64,000 bases of DNA from Hymenochaete sp. R1 (taxonomy: Eukaryota; Basidiomycota; Agaricomycetes; Hymenochaetales; Hymenochaetaceae): positions 1 through 64,000 of the forward strand of contig JAFREE010000113.1 in NCBI GenBank assembly GCA_019400425.1. The letters run 5' to 3'. Position numbers and translations under genes: made by a program. How positions within the stretch are numbered: position 1 is the first letter of the stretch; every line of letters starts with the position of its first letter. A model generated the notes under the pieces. It had not been told where the DNA came from. It saw only the letters and a program-made list of their open reading frames with translations, and searched no databases. Positions 31,005 through 42,830 of this stretch are shown here, piece after piece.

Positions 31005-32190
31005 GTAAACTGATGGCGAATTCTTTTGGTGGCAATAGTTTTTGTGAATAATAACAATACTGATCGCACTTGTAAAAACGTACACGAAGACCGTTTCCGC
31101 GGCCCAAAAGCAAGCACGGCACGCGGAGTTTCCTCCGATGAATTGTGAAGCTGTCCGGGAAGAACGAGGGACGGGATTGATTTTCATTTCCATTCCTCGA
31201 GGCATAACAATATTGCCCCATGGAATAAAGCATCAAACATACTCAAATACAGCTCTGGTCATCATCGATCTTTCTGAAACGCTAAAAAGAACAACGCGGA
31301 AGCTTATTGGGATCTTCCAGCCACGCTGATTGGCTCAACCGAAGATCAGAGTCTGTGTCAAGAAAGTCCGATCAATGGTTGTTCCCGAAGGAGTATGGAC
31401 CGATAAAGACTGAGATTCAGTGCAAATAGTCAACGAGGAGCCCCTGTTCCGGAGTTTAGCTGGTAGTGGGAGTCACCATCTGCTTGTCTTTTCGAATGAC
31501 AATTCAGCATGCGAATAAACAAGACCATGAGGCAAATAAGATATTCCTGTGTATCAAAGAGTTGTGTCGACGGGAAGACGAAAGGATATTATACATTCGA
31601 CGGCGCGCGCCGATGATCGAATGACTTAGGAAAGCGGGGATGAGCGTGGAAGGCAACATGTTTCACAGCGAAAGAGAACAACTCGAATGTGCTCGCGTCC
31701 TAAAATGGGGAAGCCCGAACGCACGTCCACCGGCGCATCGATAGACCAGAAACATCCCAGCTGTTCTTGGCAGCCAAGGTTCAAGAAACGAGATGAAGAC
31801 GGGCGCAATACTTGAATGCATTGCATTCACTTCCAACACCGTTGAAGCCGGAAACCGGGGAAGGTCTGGGAAGGAGCTGCAGTCTGTCCTGCGTCTTATA
31901 ATTTCGGTTTCGCGTCGTTGCAGGCGCACCTACCAATGAAAGGAGATGTTTATCGACGCATTACCCGGAATGAAGAAGATTAGTAGGATGGCGCAGCATT
32001 CGCCCGAATCATCAGCGAAAGCAAGTCGCTCCAGTAAACCGTACGTAGTGAGGAGAGATGAGAGACGCGCACAAAGGAAAGGAATTGCTCACGGTCACGT
32101 GCAACTATATAGCCAACTTACATAATTCTAAGTCAATTCGCAAAGCAGCATGATCGAAAGTAATCCATAAGTCCTCTATCCTCCTCAAAA
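31005..32190. other. Intergenic, no supported gene
   Basis: About 1.2 kb with frequent stops on both strands. It includes the promoter of the ribosomal protein gene at its right end. No repeat, RNA gene or spliced frame found. Confidence 0.5.
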
Positions 32191-32838
32191 ATGTCGAAAC
32201 GCGGTGCGTGCAACTAATCTCTGAGTTTCTGAGCCCAATAATTAACTTAAACATTGTCCGCGCCCCCTCTTTGTTGGATGAACGGCGATATCGTTGATAA
32301 TCAGGTTCGGGTGCCTCTGGCAATAAATACAGAATCTCGCTGGGTCTCCCGGCTGGCGCTGTCATCAACTGTGCTGACAACAGCGGGGCTCGCTCGCTTT
32401 ACCTTATCGAGCCGTATGGGTTTGGTGCCCGCTTGAATCGTCTGCCGGATGCTGGTGTGGGTGACATGGTTGTCGCATCTGTGAAGAAGGGGAAGCCTGA
32501 GCTCAGGAAGAAGAGTGCGTGGATTTGACCCTCTTGAATAACAATGTTTGTGCTGATTCATATTTCACAACCATAGCAATGCCCATCGTAGTCGTACGTC
32601 AGCGTAAGGCTTGGCGGAGGAAAGATGGTGTATTTTTATACTTTGAGGATAACGCTGGTGTCATCGTCAACCCGAAGGGCGAAATGAAGGGTTCGGCTAT
32701 CACTGGACCTGTAGCAAAAGAATGTGTACGTGAATTTATAGTCCTAGCAGATAGTAAACTAAGTGACTTTGGATATTTCTTTGTCCATAGGCGGATCTGT
32801 GGCCTCGTATCGCGTCGAACGCAGGAACGGTCGTGTAG
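32191..32838 (+). CDS. RPL23: 60S ribosomal protein L23 (uL14)
   Basis: Universal ribosomal protein uL14 of the large subunit, at the subunit interface. Exon 1 is MSKR plus one base. After the intron the frame reads [28 protein letters not shown], then [82 protein letters not shown] and [15 protein letters not shown] to the stop at 32836-32838. About 140 residues, the normal length, in four exons. One local oddity: the strand after the conserved CADNSGAR reads [11 protein letters not shown], where most eukaryotes have an alanine-valine pair in place of the glutamate-proline. The rest is highly conserved, so the gene is very probably functional. Confidence 0.93.
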
Positions 32839-34780
32839 AAGATTTGTACCTTTACGTTTTCACCCTCTCTTCTCATCCAGTCTTCATGATTCCGCTTCTG
32901 TGTACCACGTTTATGACATGCATATGCAACTTGCCTATTCGTGTATTTCTAAGTGATTTTTCACTTCGCCTCAAACCCCAGGAACGCCCTATTGCTTTGC
33001 TCGCTCGCCCACCATTCGCTTCAACCTCACCGACCCACTACTTTCCTTCCCTCGCCTCATTACCGGGAGAGTAGGTTGATCTGCGGTTCGCATAGCTCTT
33101 TGCTCGATGAGACGCGGTGTGTTTTCACAATGCAACGCGAGCTCCGTTAGCGTCATCGTCATTTGGATCTTTCCTCTACCGATCTCCTGTCGCAGAAAGT
33201 ATCTGTCACTCTAGATTTGTCCGTGCCGCGATAGTATCGACAGCACCCTCTAGGTATGGGCAAATTGCTAATTTTAAACTGACACTAAGACGTATTAGGC
33301 ACTCAAATCAATGGCGTACGTCGCAAGATGACCGTATATGATCCCGTCTGGTCTATTCGTAGTCCCGCTACTCTGCCAGTTTTCGATACTGTGCGAGGAG
33401 GAAGCTTGTACTTGCCTCTGTAATGAGCAATCTCGTTTAATCTCAAATCTGATGTCGAGTCAGTGTTCCATATCGAGCACAAAATGTGCTAGCTCGTCAT
33501 AGAATGAGCTCTTAGAGAATACTCTGAGGGGCCGTCACCATTCAAAAAGGAAAGACCGAAAGAGTCATTTGCGCATTTACTTGGATCATTTGCGTGTTTC
33601 TTCGACGTCGACTGAAGGAATCTACGTGTCGAAAATGCGTCAGTCTGCCGACGAGGATAGATTTCCCAATGCTGAAGTTATTATTTACGCCTCATTGGCC
33701 TCTTAGTCATGTGACGTACTTACTAGATTTCTTCTCTCCTTCATCCTTCCGCTTTCAGCTGGCCGCTTTCTCGCTGCACTCATGATCATTCAGTTCAAAC
33801 TCATTCAAATTTTCGTCATCGCGACTTCAGAACGATGAACCTGACCTATTTGGATTTTGTGGGAAACGAAACAAGATTAGCTGGTTTCCATGTGGATCTT
33901 CGGGGAAGGCTGGTGGACGACGGAAGCGAATCGAGCTATCTTCACGGAGCGCCGGAATACCGTATCACGACGCCCATCTCATCGACTCTCTCATCCCTAG
34001 AATCTCAGTCTCATCTCGATGCTCATCGCGCGAGCTTTGTTTTGGCCATACGCTAATGCTCATATTGGGGGTCAATTGTAACAACAGAATCTGGCGGTCT
34101 TCAACTCGATCGAAACGCGCTGAACAGTGAGCCACCTCTGTGAGTGTCACTCCAACTGCAGCGAGACTGGCTCCGCGTACGTCCCGTATGTATGTACTTC
34201 CTGCTTTCTTCAACGAATTTTCCAAAACACCTTCGCATCTCCATGATGTCCATAATCTAAACTTCTCAACACAGTACCCTGACCGGGACGGATGCTTCTT
34301 TACACCGCATGTAACGAAAGAAAGCGCCCGAGAGATGTTGCAACCAAAGGGGGTCGAAAGGAAGTCTTAAAACGGAAAGGAGATCGACGCTTTGACGGAG
34401 CGAACTTGCGAGCACATTCAATCTTGATTGCACCGGGTGTGTTACGTTCGCTGAATCTTTACTGCAATATTTCAACTGCATTCCTCAGATCTCATGAGTC
34501 GCCGACACTCCGCCACACGCTCGGGTGTCGCGCATGGCAATGGAAATGCCGACCCCATTGACTGGATCTAACCTAATCCTACGCCTTCTCCTCTTTACCC
34601 TCTCCGGACTTTCCTTTCAAACATATATACCCATCCGCTTATTACCAACATATACCTTTTGCCTCCGCTGGGACCCACTATCTTGCCAACCCCCACCCTC
34701 TCCAACTTCATCTACGACTTGTGAGTTGCTTCCAGTCTGAAGCAGCATCGCTCGTACCCTCGTCATTGGTGTCCTATGTC
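32839..34780. other. Long intergenic region; possible gene remnant at 32980-33423
   Basis: About 1.9 kb. After the uL14 3' end there are two short protein-like plus-strand segments, one around 32982-33070 (YCFARSPTIRFNLTDPLLSF) and one at about 33300-33423 (GTQINGVRRKMTVYDP to GGSLYLPL and a stop). I could not join them or find a start. The frame with ATG at 33835-34056 has no recognisable feature. Nothing else supported. Confidence 0.4.
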
Positions 34781-36674
34781 ATGGTTGAGATCAACTCGAC
34801 GGCAGAGTACGCAAAATTCATAGGGCCGCTCCTTATCGGAGTCACCGTGAACGCAGTCGTATTTGGGATATGCTGCATGCAGTTAGTTACCTACATAGTA
34901 TCGGATTACAAGGACAGTCGACGATTAAGGTGTGTTGTGCCTGTTCTGCTTCCCCCTTTAATCTCCGTCTCCTTGTCTTTCTTTAATCTTGCGAGTCTGA
35001 TTGGGATCGGTTTGTCTGATGATTTCTGGCCTCTGTGCAGAGCGTTGATTGTGTGGGTATACGCAGTCGATATATTCCAAATATGGCAGTCTGTCTCGAC
35101 ACTTTGGCATTATACCGTTGCGAACTTCAATAACCCAACGGCTCTTGCGGATGGACCTTGGGAGTATGCTTCGTTACCAATCTTTGGATCTTTGTTAGTC
35201 TTGTCTTTCTTCGTATCCTCATGAAGTCTATGCTAATGACGCACAAAGTGCTATCGTACCTATCCAGCTCTTCATGGCAACTCGGATCATGAAATTCGCC
35301 GAATCCAAGTTTTTGTTTTACCTGGTAGCTTTCGGGTCGATTGCACAAGCTGCTCTGGCCTGTTCAGCTGCGACTTTGGGTATGATCAACCCTGCAGTGT
35401 CGAATCATGTCAATGTGCGTCATTAATTCTCGTTTCTATTGTCGCATATCAATTAATTTAGCATTCAATCATGACCAGATCATCCCGGTGGCAGACGCAT
35501 GGCTCGGAGTGGCTGTTATATGCGACTCTACGATCACGTAGGACTTCTTTATTTCGGCAATCATATACAATAGTGATTGACACTCGATTCATGTAGGGGA
35601 TTGCTCTTGTACTATCTATTGAGAAGTCGGACTGGTGTGAAGAGTGCGTATAAGCTATTCCCTCCTTTGTTTAGCACATTGATTGTATTTTGGGAGGACA
35701 GAAACGGACTCTATCATCAAACGAGTGTGTAGCACTACTATTGAGGCTGCTTTACCTGTATCCATACTCTGTGTAAGTCCGGACGTCCTGTCCCAAATTA
35801 TCAGCCAATCTCGTTCATTCTGACCTCTTATGTGATAGATGTGCGACTTGATTGCCCTGGTAAGCACTATCTGACCTGTTCTTCGCGACTAAAGCATCTT
35901 CATTGACATGAAATGCCAGACGAGCTCGCCGGAAAGCAATTTTCATTATATGTTTGCACTTCCTGTCGGGCGATTGTATACGTGAGTCCGAACTCGACTT
36001 AGAAATGGCCTAGTTCAAGAAGCTAATTTGTCTTTCCCATATTTTCCCTCCGAATCTCCCACCAAAAGAAATACATTGATGGTGGTGAGTGAATATATTC
36101 CTGCATTTCGGCGTGACTTTCTCACGAGTTGAGGCCGCAGACTCTGAATGATCGCAAACGCCTTAGGACGCAGTTGGAGCACTGGAGCGTCAACACCGTT
36201 CATTTCAGCGTACGCTCTTGTTTCTCCAGGTGCATATCAGCCTCTGTCTTGTTCCTAACGTAGTAATTGTAGGCAATTGAGACAAAGTCGTACCCAAGCA
36301 AATCGTATGCTTCTCGATCAGGATCAGGTGCAAGCACAGGTCAGCGACCTCCGATGCCTCGAGCCGTACACATCAACGTCAACCTCCTCCGTACGGCCGG
36401 CGAAGTGGACGACCCTTCCAAGCTCTCACCGCTCTCGGCACTCTCGGATACGAACAGCGAACTCTCGACAAATTATGGGTATGCGGCGTTTAATTTGGAG
36501 AAGGCAATGAACGAGCAGGCCCATGCGCGCGATGAGTTAGAGTCGGATGCGTCAAGAACGGGTCGCGATTCCAAGGGCATCCTTGTTGATGGTATAGGGA
36601 ACGGAAGCGACGTGGACCTTGAGTCGGGGAAACAGAAGTTCGTGATCGGGGACTCCGATGAGGAGGTCGGTTAA
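34781..36674 (+). CDS. Seven-helix membrane protein, DUF6534-like
   Basis: Integral membrane protein of the family expanded in Agaricomycetes and usually labelled DUF6534; function unknown. The ATG at 34781 (MVEINSTAEYAKFIGPLLIG) begins the first helix. Hydrophobic segments follow in order: GVTVNAVVFGICCMQLVTYI, VPVLLPPLISVSLSFFNLAS, the DIFQIWQSVSTLWHYTVANF region typical of the family, IVPIQLFMATRIM, FLFYLVAFGSIAQAALACSA, WLGVAVICDS with LLLYYLLRSRTG, and the ALPVSILCMCDLIAL helix. The hydrophilic serine-rich tail (about 130 residues, with LNDRKRLRTQLEHW and RPPMPRAVHINVN) is predicted cytosolic and acidic at its end. Eight or so introns, all short. The start could lie upstream in a further exon, since some relatives have a longer N-terminus. 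Confidence 0.8.
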
Positions 36675-37498
36675 GATGGATGATACACGTCCGTACTTCT
36701 TACCTTACTTCTTTGCTCCCTTTCCCCTTGTTTTACTGTATGTGACCCCTTTCCTGTTTCATATCTTCGTGAGCCTCTTTCTCTCGTTTCCGTTTGCCTT
36801 TCATTTGCCCGTACCTTATCCTTCGACCTTCTCCGTGCACATATTTTCGTTCGTGTTCATTAATTTGTTTCATTCATTTTTTATTCTTTGGATAGTCCCC
36901 GTAGTATATCTTAGTACCACACTCACACTCTTTACGACTGTGTTCATAGTCAAACCAAGGCGTAAAACTATCATTTGTACTTGTATCATTGTCACATTTG
37001 GGATTATATCGTAAAATTTTGTTCGTTCTTTAATGCCACTCGATATATGCAATACAGCTTGTCACTTTATCAATGGACATTCGTTCTTTTCTCTGCCTTA
37101 AACACCACTCGGAGGCCAATTGTGGAGGAGAGGTATGGGTTCCGTTAACGATGATACAATCCACTTCTTTAGCCCAGGGACGAGAGCGTGCTCACTCCTC
37201 ATTTCGCAATGCGTACATACATGTGAGGATGCGCAATGCACGCAATTACTGCCATCCAGTCACTTTGTTTTGTTAAAGCTCATGAGTCGGGTTCCTGGAT
37301 ATGGCGAAGGCGATGTCTCGGTGCTGCACAGATTTTTTCCCTCGCAAGGATTCCAAAGCAAAGACGAGACAAACCCGACGATTTTGAAAATTTCCTAAAA
37401 AGTTACAAGTACTCTCGCTGCCTGACGGCCTAAAATACTGACTGGCTGAGCATTCATCAACCTAATACTTTAAATCCTGGGATATCTCAAGGACAGAG
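36675..37498. other. 3' flank of the membrane protein gene
   Basis: About 820 bases of T-rich sequence, probably 3' UTR and spacer. The 36658-37014 frame is hydrophobic only because the DNA is T-rich on this strand. No gene supported. Confidence 0.5.
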
Positions 37499-37503
37499 AA
37501 AAA
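37499..37503 (-). terminator. Pol III terminator of tRNA-Glu
   Basis: A run of five T on the minus strand about 20 nt beyond the tRNA 3' end, the expected RNA polymerase III stop. Confidence 0.6.
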
Positions 37504-37522
37504 TCTGACATGGCGTTTGAAG

Positions 37523-37594
37523 TTCCGATACGGGGAATCGAACCCCGAGCTACCGCGTGAAAGGCGGTAATGTTAGCCGTTACACCATATCGGA
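37523..37594 (-). tRNA. tRNA-Glu(UUC)
   Basis: Complete cloverleaf on the minus strand. The acceptor TCCGATA pairs with TATCGGA, the anticodon stem ACCGC with GCGGT, the anticodon loop is CTTTCAC with TTC at 34-36, and the T arm contains GGTTCGATTCC. The discriminator is A. No intron. It decodes GAA/GAG as glutamate. Confidence 0.93.
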
Positions 37595-38574
37595 TGATGT
37601 ATTATGTTCTTTGCTTCTCTATATGTAACTTTATGAATTTTCTATATAATTTACCATGAATAGACGTAGAATTGAAAACTAAACGATTCATTGCGCCATT
37701 TAAGTTTTCTTGTTGGGAGGACCAATGCATATACGGAAAACGAGCAGTGTGAGTGAGACTTGAAGTTCGCTATCCCGAAGTGACTTGGATTACAAGCATG
37801 AAGTCAAGTTAAGTATATATACCACCGATAACTATTGATATTGCTTTCCTCTTTAGACTATGATTTGAAAACCAATGTAAGTGAAAAACGCTGAATGTAG
37901 AGAAGTACTAGCTATACACGGGCAAGCAGAGTCAAAAGCGATAAGGCATATGGGAGCGGGCCGAAAGGAGACCCGGAATGTGAAGGATGAGAACTGGCAA
38001 AAAAAGTCAAGAACAAAGGATAAAAAGGCTAAGACGATAAAGTCGATGTTGGGAAGATAACAAAAACAAAATGGTGACTGACGTCAATAACGGCACTAGG
38101 GATGTACGGTTTGTGTGGGCAACATAAATACGTATGTGCAAATGAGAGTGAGTGTAAGCTGTGAATTCAGACAATATCTACGGAATTGAATAAGTGAAGA
38201 GGTGGGAGTAAGGTGATTATAATGCATGTGAATAGAGCGGCAGAAAGAGCTTAAGACGAAAAGACCAAAGAGAAGTGAAAAAAAGTAAGGAGCGGAAGGG
38301 ATTCGAAGTAGAACGATGTCAGCGCAGGGGAAGCTCGAATCTACACTGCATCTCACAGCGATAGTAAGAGCAATTGAGGGAATATACAACACGGTTGTCA
38401 GTGTCAAAATGGCAAAAGTAAAAGGATGGAAGATGGAAAGAGAATGGATTAGATAAAATAGGAGAGTTAAAGTGAGAGAGACGGATCGAAAAGCCAGCTA
38501 TTGTATGTGCATCCAGAGATTCAACGAAAAATCCAAATCTTTAAAGATTCTTTCCAACCTCCTACTCTAATCAC
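37595..38574. other. Intergenic, likely 3' UTR of the large minus-strand gene
   Basis: Nearly 1 kb of A-rich plus-strand sequence. The minus-strand frame at 38096-38407 starts at a non-ATG codon and is hydrophobic only from T-richness. No gene supported. Confidence 0.5.
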
Positions 38575-41262
38575 TCACTTCAACTTCCGCAGGCGCGATA
38601 CAACATCTTCGTATGCCTCGGGTGTCCACTCGTCTTCCACCAACTGGCGGTCCCTACCCAGACCCCCGATGGACCCAATGGCGCCAATCCCGCGTCCGAG
38701 CATGCCCATATGCATCCCACGTTTCTTCGCGTTTGCTACCTCCGTCCCCGAGCCCACCCCAGAAACAGATTCGGAATGTACGTGTTGGGATTGTGACTGA
38801 GATGATGGAAGGATAGACGAAATGGACGAGGCGTGTTGGTGGTGGTGGCGGGTTGGGAGAGGCGACTGGGAATGGGCGTCCGCGTTCGTTGATGCATAGC
38901 TTGCGTCATCTACCCCTTCCCCTTTCATTGCAACTAGTCTACCGAAGCTGCGCTGCTTCTTTACCTTTTTCGTATCTCCCATACCCATTCCATTCTCTCC
39001 AAGAGGCGACGCAGGCGCCAGCCCTCCAAAATGATGCGTGTGCGCAGATGCAGAGAGTGGCGCAACGGCAGGGTGCGAGGGGAACATAGTCGATGTGGCC
39101 GACAGCGGGGAGAGTGGAAGAAGGCGCTTGGAAGCGACGACGGAGATGCGGCGCATAGGCACTGGGCGCGCTGCAGGATGCTCTTGCTCTTGGTCCACGC
39201 CCACACCCGATGCAGCGTTTTCACTGGCCTGAGATTGAAGCTCTTGCGAAAATGACCCTTTTGCCGTCGGCGAGATGGGAGACAGTACAGCAGGGTCGGA
39301 ATGAGCATGTGTATGCTGCGGTGACGAAGACGAGAGAATGAGCTCGGGCGGTACTTGTTCACCGAGGTACCGAGTCAGTTTCGCGAGGCGTTTTCTCCTC
39401 GCTGCACGCCCATCGCCTGTCATACCACTGCCAGAGCCAGAGCCTTCGCTCGAGGACCACCCGAGTTCCTGTCGACGTCGCCACGCATCGACACCTCCGT
39501 CGAGTGTCATTTCGAGGTCATCCATGTCCATGTCGAGATCAAAATCTAGCCCGGCTTCGTACGCGTATGAGTAGCGTAAACGGTCGCGTCTGTCCGCAAT
39601 CTCATTTTCATCGTGTTCCCCGCTTTGATCACGGATGTCGCGCAAGTTGAGATCGTACTCTTCCAACACATCCAACACATCTACTCCTGCTCTGTCTTCA
39701 TCCCTCTCTGTAGTTGAACCTCCGCTGCTCTCATTTCTACCTACACCGTGCTTTCTTCCCAGACCCACAGAGGCTGACATAGACCCAAGAGAAAGCGAAG
39801 GCGGGGTCGTAGGCCCAGAATCCGAGTCGGGCGTTTTCGGGCTCCGCGGGCACTCACTTTCGCATTCGCGTTCTTCTGATGGCACCCAAGCTTGCGTTCG
39901 CGGTGTCGTCGCCGCCGCCCAAGGTCGACGGTGCACAGACATGAACGGAGACGGATATGTCCGAGCCTCTGGCGCCGTTCCTAGGGATGATGTCGCTTCG
40001 TTGAGTGGTGATGAAAATGATGATTGGTCGGACACACCAGACGTCCCGCTAACCACCTCGGTGCCTGTCGTCGTATGCGCCCCTAAGCCTTGGGCAGCCA
40101 ACGCTGTCGCTGTCGTCAAGTCAGTTTGGGCGCGACGGTGGCCCGTCATGTCGGTAGACGGGGAAGCCTGCTTCTCCTTTGTGAAGGACTCCGAGCGCGA
40201 GCGCGAATGAGAAAGGGGAACAAGCATTGTATCGTCGCGAGACTTGCGTATGGGTGTCTGAATTGAAAGCGCAGATGGAGAAGGGATGTCGATGCTTTTC
40301 TTGCTAGCTGAAGGCAATGTGCTGCTTTTGGTTTCCGACCGCAAAGCTTCCCCACTTTTTCTCGGAGTTGAAGTCGAAGTCGTGCCCATGGTCCGCCCAA
40401 GCTCGTCGGCGTCTGGATTAAAGCTCGTTTTGTTCGCTGTTGCTGTTGCAGGTGGAGAAGGCAAGACGAAACTTGTCGGCGTCGGGGGCGCACTCATCCT
40501 CTTCATCTTCTTCCCCAGACCAATCTCCTTCTCCCTCCTCTCTCGTTCACGTTCCTCTTCGAGCTGCAACGCTTTCACACGTTTCTCCCTTTCCTTGTTC
40601 TCTTTTCCCTTTCCAAGCCCACGCGGGGTCTTTATCTTAGGTGAAGAGGAACGTCCACTTTTCTTCCCGAGAAAAACGTCCCCCTCGAGAGCCTTCATCG
40701 CCAGGACGAACCCCCGCATACCACCCACGCCCCCGGTCGCAGTCGTCGTAGTAGTATTTGATGTCGCCGTCGTCGTATGTGACGAAATAGAATGTAAATC
40801 GGACGTCGAAAGTGAGAACCCACGCCCTCCGTTGCTGTCATCCCCATTTGCGCCCATACCGGACTCGCTTTCAGCTTCTTCCTCATCCGCGTCTTGAAGA
40901 ACAGAAAGTACGACGGGTGTGGCGCCCAGTAGTCGACCAAGCTTGCGCGAGGAACGCAACAAGCGTGCACGCTCAGCTGTGTAGGTGTACGAAAGGAAAC
41001 CGGTCGTGTCGGAATGGTGTGGGCGGTGAGATTGAGTCGGGAGGTGCGCTGGTACCGCCGATGCGGTTGTTGCCAGCGATGTTTTGCTAGATAAATCAGG
41101 CGAAGTGGCGATGTATGGATAAGTTGAGGCAGGGAGAGTTGGTCTGGCTTGAGTTGGAGACACAGCGATTGATGGAGGCTGCGGACGGGCGGGCTCTGCA
41201 CTGTCCTGAGCTGCTTCCGTGGGGATGTTCGTCGTCGTGGTTGTCGACTGCTCTTGAGCCAT
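38575..41262 (-). CDS. Large intronless low-complexity hypothetical protein, 895 residues
   Basis: A single uninterrupted frame from the ATG at 41262 to a stop at 38575. Mostly disordered and rich in Ser, Thr, Pro and Gly. Ordered-looking islands are YTAERARLLRSSRKLGRLLG near residues 93-112 followed by ATPVVLSVLQ, GMRGFVLAMKALEGDVFLGK, a basic KEREKRVKALQLEEERERERREKE helix, RRKRLAKLTRYLGEQVPPEL, KQRSFGRLVAMKG, and a C-terminus DEWTPEAYEDVVSRLRKLK. These islands at both ends look like short conserved linear motifs. No catalytic domain, signal peptide or membrane segment. I do not recognise a family. The length of the open frame against its GC content, and the clean ATG, make it a confident gene. 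Its location and partners cannot be told. Confidence 0.8.
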   Translation of the reverse strand: MAQEQSTTTTTNIPTEAAQDSAEPARPQPPSIAVSPTQARPTLPASTYPYIATSPDLSSKTSLATTASAVPAHLPTQSHRPHHSDTTGFLSYTYTAERARLLRSSRKLGRLLGATPVVLSVLQDADEEEAESESGMGANGDDSNGGRGFSLSTSDLHSISSHTTTATSNTTTTTATGGVGGMRGFVLAMKALEGDVFLGKKSGRSSSPKIKTPRGLGKGKENKEREKRVKALQLEEERERERREKEIGLGKKMKRMSAPPTPTSFVLPSPPATATANKTSFNPDADELGRTMGTTSTSTPRKSGEALRSETKSSTLPSASKKSIDIPSPSALSIQTPIRKSRDDTMLVPLSHSRSRSESFTKEKQASPSTDMTGHRRAQTDLTTATALAAQGLGAHTTTGTEVVSGTSGVSDQSSFSSPLNEATSSLGTAPEARTYPSPFMSVHRRPWAAATTPRTQAWVPSEERECESECPRSPKTPDSDSGPTTPPSLSLGSMSASVGLGRKHGVGRNESSGGSTTERDEDRAGVDVLDVLEEYDLNLRDIRDQSGEHDENEIADRRDRLRYSYAYEAGLDFDLDMDMDDLEMTLDGGVDAWRRRQELGWSSSEGSGSGSGMTGDGRAARRKRLAKLTRYLGEQVPPELILSSSSPQHTHAHSDPAVLSPISPTAKGSFSQELQSQASENAASGVGVDQEQEHPAARPVPMRRISVVASKRLLPLSPLSATSTMFPSHPAVAPLSASAHTHHFGGLAPASPLGENGMGMGDTKKVKKQRSFGRLVAMKGEGVDDASYASTNADAHSQSPLPTRHHHQHASSISSILPSSQSQSQHVHSESVSGVGSGTEVANAKKRGMHMGMLGRGIGAIGSIGGLGRDRQLVEDEWTPEAYEDVVSRLRKLK

Positions 41263-42830
41263 TATAGGCGATAGTCTGCGCTACTGTACCCAATCTCCAG
41301 AAATCCCTCGAGTCCAGAGATCTGGTCGCAAGAATGCCAAGAAGGAAATGCGAAAAAAAATCCAGTCGCAAGGACGAAATGCGTGCAAACTTCAAGTCGC
41401 GGCGGATGCAGGTCTCGCCGAGCCCGTTGAAAGTCAACCTAACAACCTCTGTCTCCTAAAAAGCAAGCCACGATGAGACGAAAACGAAGCAATAGCCGTC
41501 GCAGACGAGGAAAAGTCAGGAATATAAAGGGAGAGAGATGGAGGAGGGAAGTTGAGAGAGAGGATGGGCGGATGGGCTTGAGGGAATGTTCCCGACAAAG
41601 CGGTACGCGGTTGTCGTTAGCCGATCTCCGATCCAACCTTCAGACTCGGTCCTTCTCACTGCCTCCGTTCTCGTTCTCACTGGCTGGACAACGACAGCAA
41701 ACGACTCTGCCAACAACGAATCAAAGCAAGAGCTAGTCTACTACGTTGATAACGGCCGTCTGCCTTAGTCAACACGTTAGAAAGTATCAAAGAAAGAAGC
41801 AGCGATACTTGTCTCACGGGTCTAATATAGCGTCATGTCGCTATGAACATTAGCGTTATTACTCGATGATGTCTCAGTAATTGATATGTCTTATGAGGCA
41901 ATATCTGCAATATCATGGTTGTCTCAGTCTCAGTATACACGCGCGTGATCGGGCATCGCGACGGAATAATCTTTACTAACAATAAATTAGAACGACGCGA
42001 ACAGAACACGGGCATCATCAGCATCATCGCACGCGTGAACAGTCTATCGGATGCATGTCCCCTCTGATTCTCCCAGCAGCCCGGCCAGCTCGAGAGCCAA
42101 AATGGCTGTACTACTCCTGTACAGCAATGCGGACTTTGCCATCCACCATCGTAGCTCCAGAAAATCAGATGCTTGGATAGGACAAGGTTTGGGCGATAGC
42201 AACTCTTAGCTCGGCTACCCTGGCGACACGAAGCAGCAACTTACGCCAATCCGCCACTGCTTACGACCCACCACGTCTCCCGTGTCGTCGGACTCCGGCA
42301 CTCGGAGATCTTTTGGTGCTCTGGAAAATGAACGGATGGGCACGTTTCCGGCCACGAAGGCACGATCACGATCCTTGTGGGCGTGGAGAGCGTGGAGTGA
42401 TGCGCTCGCTGCCATTCATCCGCTCCATCGTCTCCAGAACGACAGGGTCAAATTCACAAGGACGTATTCTGAGCGCAGAGGATTCTTAGAATGACGTGAA
42501 AGCCATGCGTTAGGATAAACCACAACTTAGAGTCAGATTGTATAAATGAAGCTGTCAATGGAGGTTTCAGCCAGAAGTGGGATACCTAACATCGATTTCA
42601 AATCGCTGCGTATGAGAAATTTTGTGGTGGAAAGGAAAAGCTAATGAACGTGTGCATGAATACTTTCAATTGACACAAGACTAGCCAGCTGCCGCTGCTA
42701 GTCGCGAACCAATAAAAAAAAGTCTAAAGAAAAGTATTAAGATCGCACTATTCAAACGGATGCCAGAAGAAGCGCAATTTGGAAGAGAACTTACTTACTA
42801 GTACAACCTCTGATTGCCCCGAAGTAGGGA
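41263..42830. other. Intergenic, promoter region of the large hypothetical gene
   Basis: About 1.6 kb, no supported gene on either strand. The left part is the promoter of the 895-residue protein, the right part the 3' flank of the next minus-strand gene. Purine-rich around 41500-41560. Confidence 0.5.

Noticed and set aside
38096..38407. Minus-strand hydrophobic 103-codon frame
   Set aside because: Starts at a non-ATG codon and its hydrophobicity comes from T-rich DNA in a likely 3' UTR.
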